From Paracoccaceae bacterium (lineage in GTDB: Bacteria; Pseudomonadota; Alphaproteobacteria; Rhodobacterales; Rhodobacteraceae), in the NCBI GenBank assembly GCA_022448245.1, contig JAKVCO010000008.1, forward strand, positions 96,311 through 160,310: DNA of 64,000 nucleotides, in the 5' to 3' direction. How positions within the stretch are numbered: the first letter of the stretch is position 1; every line of letters starts with the position of its first letter. The position numbers and the translations under genes are program-made. A model generated the notes under the pieces. It saw only the letters and a list, made by a program, of their open reading frames with translations, was not told where the DNA came from and ran no database searches. Below, one piece after another: positions 52,817-61,000 of this stretch.

Positions 52817-54004
52817 ATGTCCATTTCATTCCTTTCCCAGATCCAAGACACCCTCGCCCAGATCGAGACTGAAGGGCTTACCAAGCGTGAAAGGCAGATC
52901 ACCTCGCAGCAAGCGGGGTCGGTGATGGTAGGCGACGACGCGGTCATCAATCTGTGCGCGAACAACTATCTCGGCCTCGCGAACCACCCCGATTTGATCC
53001 GCGCAGCACAGACTGCGATGGGTGAGCATGGATATGGCATGGCGAGCGTGCGCTTCATCTGCGGCACCCAAGACCTCCATCGGGAACTGGAAACCAGACT
53101 GGCGCGTTTTTTGGGCAAGGATGATGCCATCCTTTTTGCCGCCTGTTTTGACGCCAATGGCGGCCTGTTCGAGCCGCTCCTCGGGCCGGAGGATGCCATT
53201 GTCTCTGACGGTCTAAACCACGCCTCAATCATCGACGGTATCCGCCTGTGCAAAGCCCAGCGCTACCGCTACGCCAACAACGACATGGACGATCTGGAGG
53301 CGCGCTTGAAACAAGCGCGGGCTGACGGCGCACGGCAGATCATGATCGCGACGGACGGCGTTTTCTCGATGGATGGCTATCTTGCGAACCTCCCCCAAAT
53401 CACACGGCTGGCGCAGGTTTATGACGCTGTGGTTATGGTCGATGATTGCCATGCCACAGGGTTCATGGGCCCCAAAGGGGCAGGAACCCCAGATCATTTC
53501 GGTGTTGATGTGGACATCCTCACCGGCACATTGGGAAAGGCACTCGGTGGGGCGATCGGCGGCTATGTTGCAGGCCCGCAGCCTGTCATTGACCTTCTTC
53601 GGCAGCGCGCGCGCCCTTACCTTTTCTCCAACTCTCTCCCACCGGCGGTTGTCGCGGCAGGAATTGAGGCCATCCGGCTTGTGGAGGGAGGTGACGCCCT
53701 GCGCGCGCAGCTTTTCGACAACGCAGCCTACTGGCGGGCGGGGTTGGAACGCCTTGGCTTCGCGGTTCTTCCTGGAGCGCATCCCATCATCCCGGTGATG
53801 CTGGGCGAGGCGCAGGTGGCGCAAGACATGGCGACAAAGCTGTTTGCTGAGGGTGTCTATGTCTCCGGCTTCTTTTTTCCGGTTGTCCCGCGTGGGCAAG
53901 CGCGCATCCGTACCCAGATGAACGCGGCCCACAGCCGGGACGAGCTGGACCGCGCACTCACCGCCTTTGAGAAAGTGGGACGCGAGCTGGGGGTGATCCA
54001 ATGA
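52817..54004 (+). CDS. kbl: Glycine C-acetyltransferase (2-amino-3-ketobutyrate CoA ligase)
   Basis: Kbl splits 2-amino-3-oxobutyrate with CoA to glycine and acetyl-CoA, the second step of threonine breakdown. The 395-residue PLP enzyme has [30 protein letters not shown], the His stacking on PLP ([12 protein letters not shown]), [15 protein letters not shown] and the Schiff-base Lys in [17 protein letters not shown] precedes the ATG. Its end overlaps tdh by ATGA, so both enzymes are made in step. The XRE-cupin regulator upstream is the likely controller. Confidence 0.96.
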   Translation: MSISFLSQIQDTLAQIETEGLTKRERQITSQQAGSVMVGDDAVINLCANNYLGLANHPDLIRAAQTAMGEHGYGMASVRFICGTQDLHRELETRLARFLGKDDAILFAACFDANGGLFEPLLGPEDAIVSDGLNHASIIDGIRLCKAQRYRYANNDMDDLEARLKQARADGARQIMIATDGVFSMDGYLANLPQITRLAQVYDAVVMVDDCHATGFMGPKGAGTPDHFGVDVDILTGTLGKALGGAIGGYVAGPQPVIDLLRQRARPYLFSNSLPPAVVAAGIEAIRLVEGGDALRAQLFDNAAYWRAGLERLGFAVLPGAHPIIPVMLGEAQVAQDMATKLFAEGVYVSGFFFPVVPRGQARIRTQMNAAHSRDELDRALTAFEKVGRELGVIQ

Positions 54005-55044
54005 TCGCCAACACCATGACGGCGCTGGCCAAAACCCAGCCACGAGAGGGGCTTTGGCAGGTGCAGGCCCCCGTTCCCGAGATCGGCCCTGACGATGTGC
54101 TGATCCGAGTGAAAGCCACCGGGATTTGCGGGACCGATATCCATATCTGGAGCTGGGACGATTGGGCCGCCTCGACCGTGCCGCTACCTTTGATCACCGG
54201 CCATGAGTTCGCCGGGGAGATCGTAGAGATTGGGCGCAACGTGCAGGGCCTGACGCTTGGGCAGCGCTGCTCTGGCGAGGGACACCTGATTGGGAGCGAC
54301 AGCCGCCAGTCGCGGTCTGGCAAATTCCACCTAGACCCGGGCACACGCGGCATCGGGGTCAACGTTCAAGGCGCCTTTGCTCAGTACCTCAAGCTTCCAG
54401 CCTTCAACGTGGTGCCATTGCCTGACGATATTCCAGACCACATTGGGGCAATCCTCGATCCCCTCGGCAACGCAGTGCACACAGCGCTGAGCTTTGACCT
54501 CTTAGGGGAAGACGTTCTGATCACCGGCGCTGGTCCCATTGGCATCATGGCAGCAGCCGTGGCGCGCCACGCCGGCGCCCGCAATGTGGTTCTGACCGAC
54601 GTAAATGACTACCGCCTGGCCCTAGCTGAAAAGGTCGTTCCGGCTGTGCGAACAGTGAATGTCGCCAAGGAAGATCTCAACGACGTCTGTGCCGAGCTCG
54701 GCCTCAAGGAAGGCTTTGACGTGGGCCTCGAGATGTCGGGGAACCAAGCTGCGCTCGATCAGATGGTGGAGGCGCTCGTGATGGGCGGCAAGATCGCTCT
54801 GCTGGGCATCCCGCCCGGCCAATCCCCCGTCGATTGGAGCCGCATCGTCTTCAAGGCGATCACCATTAAGGGCGTCTACGGGCGTGAGATGTTTGAGACC
54901 TGGTACAAGATGATCGCAATGCTGCAGAACGGGCTCGATGTGAGCCGCGTGATCACGCACGAATACGAGGCCGCAGACTTCACTAAGGGATTTGCGGCGA
55001 TGCGATCGGGGCGGTCCGGCAAAGTGGTGCTGAACTGGTCTTGA
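54001..55044 (+). CDS. tdh: L-threonine 3-dehydrogenase, structural-zinc cysteines replaced
   Basis: Tdh oxidises threonine to 2-amino-3-oxobutyrate with NAD+, feeding Kbl. The 347-residue medium-chain dehydrogenase has the catalytic zinc ligands Cys43 ([10 protein letters not shown]), His68 and Glu69 (TGHEFAGE), the Rossmann motif [20 protein letters not shown] and the family segment [11 protein letters not shown]. In E. coli Tdh a structural zinc is held by four Cys in the lobe loop; here the aligned positions are Gly98, Ser101, Ser104 and Asp112 ([20 protein letters not shown]). Thus the structural zinc is predicted absent. Overlap with kbl supports the function regardless. Confidence 0.93.
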   Translation: MIANTMTALAKTQPREGLWQVQAPVPEIGPDDVLIRVKATGICGTDIHIWSWDDWAASTVPLPLITGHEFAGEIVEIGRNVQGLTLGQRCSGEGHLIGSDSRQSRSGKFHLDPGTRGIGVNVQGAFAQYLKLPAFNVVPLPDDIPDHIGAILDPLGNAVHTALSFDLLGEDVLITGAGPIGIMAAAVARHAGARNVVLTDVNDYRLALAEKVVPAVRTVNVAKEDLNDVCAELGLKEGFDVGLEMSGNQAALDQMVEALVMGGKIALLGIPPGQSPVDWSRIVFKAITIKGVYGREMFETWYKMIAMLQNGLDVSRVITHEYEAADFTKGFAAMRSGRSGKVVLNWS

Positions 55045-55068
55045 GCGGCGCCGTGCGGCCTAGCAGTC

Positions 55069-55833
55069 TCAGCGGCCGCGCCAGACGGGTTTTCGTTTCT
55101 CGAGAAACGCCAGCGCCCCTTCAAGGCTATCCTGAGTTTGCCCCAACGCGCGCAGCTCCGCGTCATTGGCGGGCCAGTCTTCCTGAGCCCTGAAGGCCGC
55201 TTCGGAGAGAGCCATAGTCGACGCGACCGGCATAGGCGCATTGCTTGCCACACGGGCGGCAAGCTCCAACGCCCGCCCCCGAAGTGCATCTGCGGCCACG
55301 ACATCGTTTAGGAGGCCATATTCAACGGCCTTGGCCGCCGAAAAGGGCTGACCTGTCAGCAAGATTTCGTTGGCATGAACGCGGGGAATTCGCTGAGCAA
55401 GGCGCAGCGCACCCCCGGCCCCTGCCACGAGGCCCAGCTTGGCCTCTGGCAAACCGAAGGTCGCGTCTTCGGTCGCGATTACGAGGTCACAGGCGAGCAT
55501 CAGCTCAAAGCCACCGGCAAGCGCTGCGCCCGCGACGGCCGCAATCACCGGTTTCGTTCGCTTTCTTTTGACGAAACCTCCGAAGCCGTGGGCACCAAAG
55601 AGGATGCCCCACCCATCGCCCGCGGCAAAGGCCTTGAGGTCCATGCCCGCGCAAAAAGTACCGCCTGCCCCCATCAACACCGCGACGCGGATCCGGCCGT
55701 CGTTTTCCACACGGTCGAACGCTGCCCGCATCGCTTCGCAAAGCTCAAGATTGACGGCGTTTCGCTGCTGGGGGCGGTTCAGCGTGATGACCGCCACGCC
55801 GTCTGCTTCTTCAAAAAGCACGAGCTCAGACAT
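55069..55833 (-). CDS. Enoyl-CoA hydratase/isomerase family protein
   Basis: A 254-residue crotonase-fold protein. The oxyanion-hole segments are AGMDLKAFA (first) and GAALAGGFELMLACDLVIAT (second); the second catalytic region has LPEAKLGLVAGAGGALRLAQ, where hydratases have a Glu at the position after LPE. It is encoded right after, and overlapping by 8 bases with, an acyl-CoA synthetase gene, so it handles the CoA ester that enzyme makes. Whether it hydrates, isomerises or has another crotonase reaction is open. Confidence 0.9.
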   Translation of the reverse strand: MSELVLFEEADGVAVITLNRPQQRNAVNLELCEAMRAAFDRVENDGRIRVAVLMGAGGTFCAGMDLKAFAAGDGWGILFGAHGFGGFVKRKRTKPVIAAVAGAALAGGFELMLACDLVIATEDATFGLPEAKLGLVAGAGGALRLAQRIPRVHANEILLTGQPFSAAKAVEYGLLNDVVAADALRGRALELAARVASNAPMPVASTMALSEAAFRAQEDWPANDAELRALGQTQDSLEGALAFLEKRKPVWRGR

Positions 55834-57418
55834 GACACATCTCTCTCAATTCGCGGCGGATGATCTTGCCCGTCGTCGTCGTGGGCATGGCGCTGAGGAA
55901 CCGAACCTCACGCGGGTATTCGTAGGCAGCCAGACGAGATTTCACATGCGCCGCGATCTCGGCAGCGAGCGCATCACTGGGCGCGGCTCCGTCTGAGAGG
56001 GTCACGAAGGCCACGACAACTTCACCGCGCAACGCATCGGGCTTACCGACAACGCCCGCAAACTCGACAGCCGGATGCGTGAGAAGGCAGTCTTCGATTT
56101 CCGCAGGGCCAATCCGGTACCCGCCCGAGCTGATGATGTCATCGTCGCGCCCTACAAACCGGATCCGCCCGCTTTCGGTGACGACACCCATGTCGCCCGT
56201 CAAAAGCCAGTCTTCCCCGTCGACACGGACGAACTTCTTCGCCGTTGCTTCAGGATTTCCCCAGTACCTCAGGAACATGACCGGATCGGGCGCACGGACG
56301 GCGATCGGGCCCGTGGCGTCACCTACGCTTGCAAGAACCCTGACCTCGTGTCCGGGCACCGCAAACCCCATGACGCCCGGCTCTGCAGGCGACAGCGCCG
56401 CACAAGACGACACGATCATGTTGCATTCAGTCTGGCCGTAGAATTCGTTGATCGTGGTTCCGAACACCTCCTGCCCCCAGCTGATAAGCTCGGCGCCCAG
56501 AGTTTCCCCACCTGAGGCGACGGACCGCAAGTTGAGCTGCGGTGGGCTTTCGACCTGCCGCATCAGTTTCAGCGCCGTGGGCGGCAAAAAGGCGTTTCGC
56601 ACCTTGTGCTCGGCCATCAGCGCGAAGGCGGCTTTCGCGTCGAACTTCGCAAATCGGTGCGCCACGACCGGCACCCCGTGATAGAGCGCAGGCATCAGCA
56701 CATCGAGGAGCCCACCGATCCATGCCCAATCCGCCGGTGTCCAAATGCAATCCCCGGGCTCGGGGAAGTAGTTGTGCGACATTTCCACCCCCGGAAGATG
56801 CCCCAGCAAAACACGGTGCGCGTGCAGTGCACCTTTCGGATTGCCGGTGGTCCCCGACGTGTAGATCAGGAGCGCTGGGTCTTCGGCAGCCGTATCGACC
56901 GGCGTGTACGCGTCCGACGCACCGTTGAGCGCCGCATAGAGAGAACATGTAGTCTCAGTCGCCTCATCGATGGAAAAAACCGCCCTCAGGTCAGGCAGCT
57001 GATCCCGGATACCATCGATCACTGCAGCGCTTTCTGCATTGGTAATCAGGGCGCAGGTGCCTGAGTCTTTCAATCGATGCAGCAGCGCATCCGGGCCAAA
57101 CAACGTGAAAAGCGGAATCGAGATCGCACCCATTTTGAGGATCGCGATATGAGCAGCGGCGGTCTCAACGCATTGCGGCAGAAGTACAGCCACCCGATCA
57201 CCGCGCCCCGCGATCGGAGCCAGGACGTTTGCGATGCGATTGCTGAGGCTCTTCAAGTCACTGAAAGAATAGACCGCGCCCCGGTCGAGGATCGCCGTCG
57301 CGGCTGGGCGCTCGGCAGCGATGCGATCACAGATATCAACGCCGATGTTGTATCGCTCAGGAATTTCCCACGCGAACGCATCGCGGGTTGCATCAATCGT
57401 CGGTAAACGCTCCAGCAC
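55826..57418 (-). CDS. AMP-dependent acyl-CoA synthetase
   Basis: A 530-residue ANL-family ligase that activates a carboxylic acid as acyl-AMP and then acyl-CoA. The P-loop-like motif is LIYTSGTTGNPKGALHAHRV (A3), the adenine-binding region is EFYGQTECNM (A5), GEDWLLTGDMGVVTESGRIR carries the conserved Asp (A7), and the C-terminal Lys is in PTTTTGKIIRREL (A10). The GTG at 57418 after GGGAGGG is preferred to a TTG ten codons earlier because a palindromic operator covers that earlier codon. Substrate chain length is unknown. Overlaps the crotonase gene, forming an operon. Confidence 0.93.
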   Translation of the reverse strand: MLERLPTIDATRDAFAWEIPERYNIGVDICDRIAAERPAATAILDRGAVYSFSDLKSLSNRIANVLAPIAGRGDRVAVLLPQCVETAAAHIAILKMGAISIPLFTLFGPDALLHRLKDSGTCALITNAESAAVIDGIRDQLPDLRAVFSIDEATETTCSLYAALNGASDAYTPVDTAAEDPALLIYTSGTTGNPKGALHAHRVLLGHLPGVEMSHNYFPEPGDCIWTPADWAWIGGLLDVLMPALYHGVPVVAHRFAKFDAKAAFALMAEHKVRNAFLPPTALKLMRQVESPPQLNLRSVASGGETLGAELISWGQEVFGTTINEFYGQTECNMIVSSCAALSPAEPGVMGFAVPGHEVRVLASVGDATGPIAVRAPDPVMFLRYWGNPEATAKKFVRVDGEDWLLTGDMGVVTESGRIRFVGRDDDIISSGGYRIGPAEIEDCLLTHPAVEFAGVVGKPDALRGEVVVAFVTLSDGAAPSDALAAEIAAHVKSRLAAYEYPREVRFLSAMPTTTTGKIIRRELREMCHV

Positions 57419-57433
57419 AGCGCCCTCCCAAAA

Positions 57434-57447
57434 TGAACGAACGTTCA
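57434..57447. promoter_or_regulatory. TetR-like operator before the acyl-CoA synthetase
   Basis: TGAACGAACGTTCA has inverted TGAAC/GTTCA arms around GAAC, 16 bases upstream of the preferred GTG start on the minus strand. The spacing and AACGTT-type core resemble operators of TetR-family acyl-CoA regulators. No TetR gene is in the window. Confidence 0.5.
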
Positions 57448-57629
57448 ATTACTGCCAGCATTACGTCACTTGGAGCCACATGAAAAGTGCGCCTCAGAGG
57501 CACTAATCGGCACCGCGATTTCTGCTGCAAGACGCTGCAAGACATCGTGAAAGAGTGACCGCGTATTTCTTCGAAATTTCAAGCCCAGCGAGCTAAGATA
57601 GACCTAGGCAGGTCTGCAACGCCTTGCTT

Positions 57630-57671
57630 TGTTATCTATTATTTATAATACCTTGTATATTCTTTCTTACA
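57630..57671. promoter_or_regulatory. PpsR/CrtJ-type repressor site(s) before pucB
   Basis: TGTATATTCTTTCTTACA (57654-57671) is an exact TGT-N12-ACA element, the recognition form of the photosynthesis-gene repressor PpsR/CrtJ. Six bases upstream (57630-57647) is TGT-N12-ATA, a degenerate second copy in tandem, as at known cooperative sites. The flanks are unusually A+T-rich. They lie 109-151 bases before the pucB start. Confidence 0.75.
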
Positions 57672-57780
57672 TATCGAAGCATCGACTAGAATCAGAGCCC
57701 GCCGTAAAGGCAGGTGCGAAGTTTGAATCTCCGCACGGCTAAGCGCCGGTCTTCTCACCTAAAGAAAGAAGAGTGCGGAC

Positions 57781-57936
57781 ATGTCCGACGATCCAGACAA
57801 GGCATCGCCGACCGGCCTCAGCCTGAAAGAAGCGGAGGAAGTTCATAGCTACCTCATTGATGGCACAAGGGTCTTTGGCCTTCTGGCCCTGATTGCACAC
57901 GTTCTCGTGGCGCTCTCGACGCCCTGGCTCGGGTAA
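57781..57936 (+). CDS. pucB: LH2 antenna beta polypeptide
   Basis: A 51-residue light-harvesting beta subunit, too short for routine gene calling. It has the family N-terminus (SLKEAEEVHSYLIDGTRVFG), the membrane helix LLALIAHVLVALSTPWLG, His40 as bacteriochlorophyll ligand, the cytoplasmic-side His22 and the aromatic Trp49 near the C-terminus. All conserved positions match LH2 beta proteins of Rhodobacter. Expression should be repressed by PpsR in air. pucA follows after 12 bases. Confidence 0.95.
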   Translation: MSDDPDKASPTGLSLKEAEEVHSYLIDGTRVFGLLALIAHVLVALSTPWLG

Positions 57937-57948
57937 GGAAGTCACGTT

Positions 57949-58287
57949 ATGAATAATGCAAAAATGTGGCTCGTACTGGCCCCATCCTTTAGTGTCCCAG
58001 TTTTCCTTGGCGCGGTCGCCGTTGGATCCTTCTCGGTCCACGTCGCTGTTCTGAGCAACACGTCCCGCGTTTCTGATTTCCTTTCCGGTCAGCCTCTCGG
58101 GACCGGCGACGAAATGGCATTGATGGAGCTAATCCAAGAGGATCTCGACACCGCCAAAGCCTCTTACGTCCTCAAGAACCTCAACGGCACGCAAGAAATC
58201 CGGGTGCTTTTGCCTGATGGCACAGTGGCGACCGCCTTTCTTAAGGGAGAAGAAATTCTCGCTTCGGCAGACGGTGCGCTACACTAG
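57949..58287 (+). CDS. pucA: LH2 antenna alpha polypeptide with long C-terminal extension
   Basis: The first about 48 residues align without gaps to LH2 alpha (MNNAKMWLVLAPSFSVPVFL, His31 as bacteriochlorophyll ligand in FSVHVAVLSNTSR). Position 40 is Arg where Rhodobacter has Trp, and positions 44-45 are Phe-Leu where red-absorbing LH2 has Tyr-Tyr. A tail of about 64 residues follows (LMELIQEDLDTAKASYVLKN), so the protein is 112 residues instead of about 54; extended alpha proteins are known from puc2A of R. sphaeroides. AAGGAAG precedes the start. Confidence 0.9.
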   Translation: MNNAKMWLVLAPSFSVPVFLGAVAVGSFSVHVAVLSNTSRVSDFLSGQPLGTGDEMALMELIQEDLDTAKASYVLKNLNGTQEIRVLLPDGTVATAFLKGEEILASADGALH

Positions 58288-58311
58288 TCGCGCTCGAATA
58301 GCGGTGCGCCT

Positions 58312-58342
58312 TTTTGCGCAAGCCTCGCTGGCTTGCGCAAAA
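58312..58342 (+). promoter_or_regulatory. Strong hairpin after pucA
   Basis: TTTTGCGCAAGCC and GGCTTGCGCAAAA form a 13-bp perfect stem with a 5-base loop, 24 bases after the pucA stop. The same position in Rhodobacter carries hairpins that stabilise pucBA mRNA over pucC. Confidence 0.8.
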
Positions 58343-58357
58343 CACCTCCAGGAGTGA

Positions 58358-58386
58358 CGGCCGGCCTGCCTAGGTATGGCCGGCCG
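58358..58386 (+). promoter_or_regulatory. Second hairpin before pucC
   Basis: CGGCCGGCC and GGCCGGCCG form a 9-bp stem with an 11-base loop, 15 bases beyond the first hairpin. Two tandem hairpins could both protect pucBA mRNA and reduce read-through into pucC. Confidence 0.7.
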
Positions 58387-58412
58387 ACGCGTTCCAAGCC
58401 TCGAGACCGATT

Positions 58413-59345
58413 ATGCAGACGCTACGCCTTGCGATGCTGCGCCGACATTCTCAGCTCGCGCCCACTTACTTACCCTTCGCAGACGTCGCCACCGATGACG
58501 TCCCGCTCTCGCGTCTCTTGAGGCTTTCTCTCTTCCAAGTCACCGTAGGCATGGCCCTCGTGCTGCTGGTCGGCACGCTCAACCGCGTCAGGATCATAGA
58601 ACTTTCCGTTCCAGCGACGCTGGTGGCGGGCATGCTGGCGCTGCCTTTGTTGTTCGCGCCGTTCCAAGACGCTTGGAAATCGCTCCTTGATCGCTCCGCC
58701 CTCAAAACCCTCATGATCGTCATGGCTTTAGGCACCTTTGGGTTCAGCATGGCCGACGTCCTGCTAGATCCCTACGGCGCCGTCGCCTTGGGGCTAAGCG
58801 TGGCAGATACGACCAAGCTCACCGCCCTCCTCGCTGGCGGCACCCTCGTTGGCTTCGGGATCGCTTCGCGCACTTTGGGCACCGCGGGCGAACCTTCTCA
58901 TCTGGCGATCTTGGGCGCGCTTATCGTGATCCCCGGTTTTCTGGCGATTATCGGTGCCTCCTACATCTTTGGCGCGATCCTCTTTGTTGCTGGCACCGCG
59001 ATTACCGGCCTTGGCGCGGGGCTTTTCGGCCATGTGACCCTGACCGCGACACTCAGAAGAACGCCTGAGGGACAGGTCGGTTTGTCCATCGGGACGTGGG
59101 GCGCCGTGCAGGCAACTTGCGCTGGCATTAGCGTGGCGATGGCAGGAGTAATTCGCGATATCCTCGTCCGCGGCGTCGATTTCTCGGGAAATCCGGCGTC
59201 TGGGCCCTGCAATTTCGTCTTCATGCTTGAGATTGCATTCCTTGTCCTGGCCATCGGCATGGCCATTCAATTGGGGAAGCGCGGCCGTAGTTCGTCCGCA
59301 CAGAGCGCTTCGGCCCAGCAAACTAACCCGGTGCAGGTCACATGA
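58413..59345 (+). CDS. pucC: PucC-like LH2 assembly protein, apparently internally deleted
   Basis: PucC (BCD/major-facilitator fold) is needed for LH2 assembly; complete homologues have about 460-480 residues and 12 membrane helices. This product has 310. The N-terminus matches through the second helix (LSRLLRLSLFQVTVGMALVL, then ALPLLFAPF). It then continues directly as QDAWKSLLDRSALKTLMIVM and GLGTFGFSMADVLL-type sequence (here ALGTFGFSMADVLLDPYG), which in complete proteins lies well past the middle. The C-terminal half is otherwise normal (GLSIGTWGAVQATCAG). Thus about 150 residues including roughly four helices are missing in frame. Its stop overlaps the next start. Confidence 0.85.
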   Translation: MQTLRLAMLRRHSQLAPTYLPFADVATDDVPLSRLLRLSLFQVTVGMALVLLVGTLNRVRIIELSVPATLVAGMLALPLLFAPFQDAWKSLLDRSALKTLMIVMALGTFGFSMADVLLDPYGAVALGLSVADTTKLTALLAGGTLVGFGIASRTLGTAGEPSHLAILGALIVIPGFLAIIGASYIFGAILFVAGTAITGLGAGLFGHVTLTATLRRTPEGQVGLSIGTWGAVQATCAGISVAMAGVIRDILVRGVDFSGNPASGPCNFVFMLEIAFLVLAIGMAIQLGKRGRSSSAQSASAQQTNPVQVT

Positions 59346-60175
59346 CTAATATCATCACTCGCTACTACGATTGCGTTGAGCAAGCGTACGACGTGGTGCA
59401 CGAACTCGTTCACTATCATCGAGTCTCCCCTCAGATCATCGACGTCTACGAACAGTCCGAGGGGCTGCTCGATCGTTTGGCGTTGCACGGCGTGGCTGGA
59501 GAAACAGCTCAGGCCTATCAGCAAAAGCTGGGCTCCGGCGGCGCGGTTCTATTGGTCCGCGCAGGCAAGCGGCCTCTCGCCGTGGCCAAAATCGTGCGCA
59601 ATTTGGTCGATGACTTGGGCGCCGCAGACATGGGCGCGCTTACCGAAGCAGTCACTGTCGCAGACGAGCACCGTTCAACAATCAGCGTGCTGACCGACCA
59701 CCGACACGTGCTGTCGCGGCCGCTCGGGTATATGAAGCGCAATTACTACATGGCGGACTGGCCCATCGGCCACATCAGCCGCCGCAAACCCAACAAGATC
59801 GCGACCGTGCAGCGCGATGTGAGCCATGCCAAATGGCCTATCGCGCATCTTCTGCCGGGCACGACCAGCTACACGAAGATCCCGTTCGGACACCTGATCC
59901 CGGGTCACAAGTTCCAAGCGAACTTCCCCTTCGGCCACCTGGTCCCCCACGAGACGCGATACGGGAAGTTCCCGTTCGGCCTCCTAGCGCCGCACAAGGT
60001 GCGTTAAGGGCGCTTCCCCTTCGCCCTTTTGGCGCCGCACCGCGTCCGGTTCGGCAAGTTCCCGTTCGGCCTCTTGGTGCCGGAGCACAAGTTCATGGCC
60101 AAGTTCCCGATCGATCACCTCGTACCGGGCAACAAGTACATGGCGAACTTCATCATGCCCCATACCAAGACCTAA
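59342..60175 (+). pseudogene. 15-residue tandem repeat protein of the puc operon, interrupted by TAA
   Basis: The reading frame from 59342 is open for 221 codons, meets a TAA at 60005-60007, and continues in the same frame for 55 more codons to a TAA at 60173-60175. Residues 1-115 form a compact domain (YYDCVEQAYDVVHELVHYHR, then GSGGAVLLVRAGKRPLAVAK) resembling general-stress-protein 17M/YflT-type domains. From residue 163 there are seven 15-residue units of type KFPFGHLVPxxxxx. The stop occupies the last place of unit 4, where unit 3 has Tyr and unit 5 Phe, so one base change explains it. A truncated 221-residue product remains possible. ATGA overlap with pucC places it in the puc operon. 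Confidence 0.75.
59828..60142 (+). repeat. Seven tandem 45-base (15-residue) coding repeats
   Basis: Units begin at 59828 and repeat every 45 bases. Consensus is [AGT]-[KN]-[FIW]-P-[FI]-[GA]-[HL]-L-[VILA]-P-[GHE]-x-x-x-[aromatic or M]. Examples are ANFPFGHLVPHETRY and GKFPFGLLVPEHKFM. The DNA copies have diverged, so they are old, selected repeats, not recent slippage. A solitary related element (ADWPIGHISRRKPN) precedes them. Confidence 0.85.
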
Positions 60176-60225
60176 GCGTCATGCGTGGCTGGCCTGAGCC
60201 GCCTCCACAGCTAGTAACAGCTTTC

Positions 60226-60250
60226 GGGGCCGCGATTAATTCGCGGCCCC
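60226..60250 (+). terminator. puc operon terminator
   Basis: GGGGCCGCG and CGCGGCCCC form a 9-bp perfect stem with a 7-base loop, followed by TTAGCTTT, 50 bases after the restored end of the repeat protein gene. Confidence 0.7.
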
Positions 60251-60400
60251 TTAGCTTTGAGACCTGTCGCGCACAGCGGTGCTGCCGTGGGTGATGCTTA
60301 ACGGCAGTCGTCTATCCCAAAGAGTATGTTCGTTATCCTCCTGCGCTTCCCGGCAGCTCTGCGCGCCATGTTTTACCGGCGCTACGGAGGGAAGCCCGGC

Positions 60401-61000
60401 ATGATGATGAAAAGCGCACTGACCGCCACGGCGATTGCGAGCCTCGCAACCGCTGCCTTCGCGGAAAAGGAAGACGGCCTGTATGGCGCAGCCCTGCCGA
60501 AGGATGCGATCTTTGTGCGTGCCATCGATCTAGCCGAGCCGAGCTACTATCTCTTCGGTCGGACCATACCGGGCGACAAGCTGCCAGACGGTACCTTTGT
60601 CGCTTTCGCGCCCGAGCTGCTGCCCGAGGCAACGCCAGGCGCCCACTACAGCCTCGTGGCAGGCGAAAATGCCCTGCCCTTTGTTATCGAGGAGGGGCCG
60701 CGCGACAACCCCGCCAAGGTTCAGCTCTCACTCCTGAATATCGACGCATCAAACGCCACGCTCGCGGTCGCAGGCGGCGGCCCTGAGGTTGTTGCCGACG
60801 TGACAGAAGGGTCCGTGGGGGCGCGCTGGGTCAACCCGGTCTCCGTCACGCTTGAGGCCCGCATCGATGATGCCGAGACGGCTCAGATCGACGTAACGCT
60901 GCGCCGCAAGCAGCACATGACAATCCTTGCCCGGGCAGATGGGTCGGTTGAGCTTCTTGAGGACACCTACGGTCCTATCTTCGACGGCGCCTCAGATTGA
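60401..61000 (+). CDS. AlgF-like periplasmic O-acetylation protein
   Basis: A 199-residue exported protein. The start MMMKSALTATAIASLATAAF gives a signal peptide ending at AFA; GGAGGGA lies 9 bases upstream (a longer frame from 60326 lacks a site). The mature part matches the AlgF family, which acts with AlgI and AlgJ/X in acetylating alginate: ALPKDAIFVRAIDLAEPSYY and FGRTIPGDKLPDGTFVAFAP are typical strands. The following genes encode a membrane acyltransferase and two SGNH-type proteins, confirming the pathway. No alginate polymerase gene is in the window, so the polymer is unknown. Confidence 0.8.
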   Translation: MMMKSALTATAIASLATAAFAEKEDGLYGAALPKDAIFVRAIDLAEPSYYLFGRTIPGDKLPDGTFVAFAPELLPEATPGAHYSLVAGENALPFVIEEGPRDNPAKVQLSLLNIDASNATLAVAGGGPEVVADVTEGSVGARWVNPVSVTLEARIDDAETAQIDVTLRRKQHMTILARADGSVELLEDTYGPIFDGASD

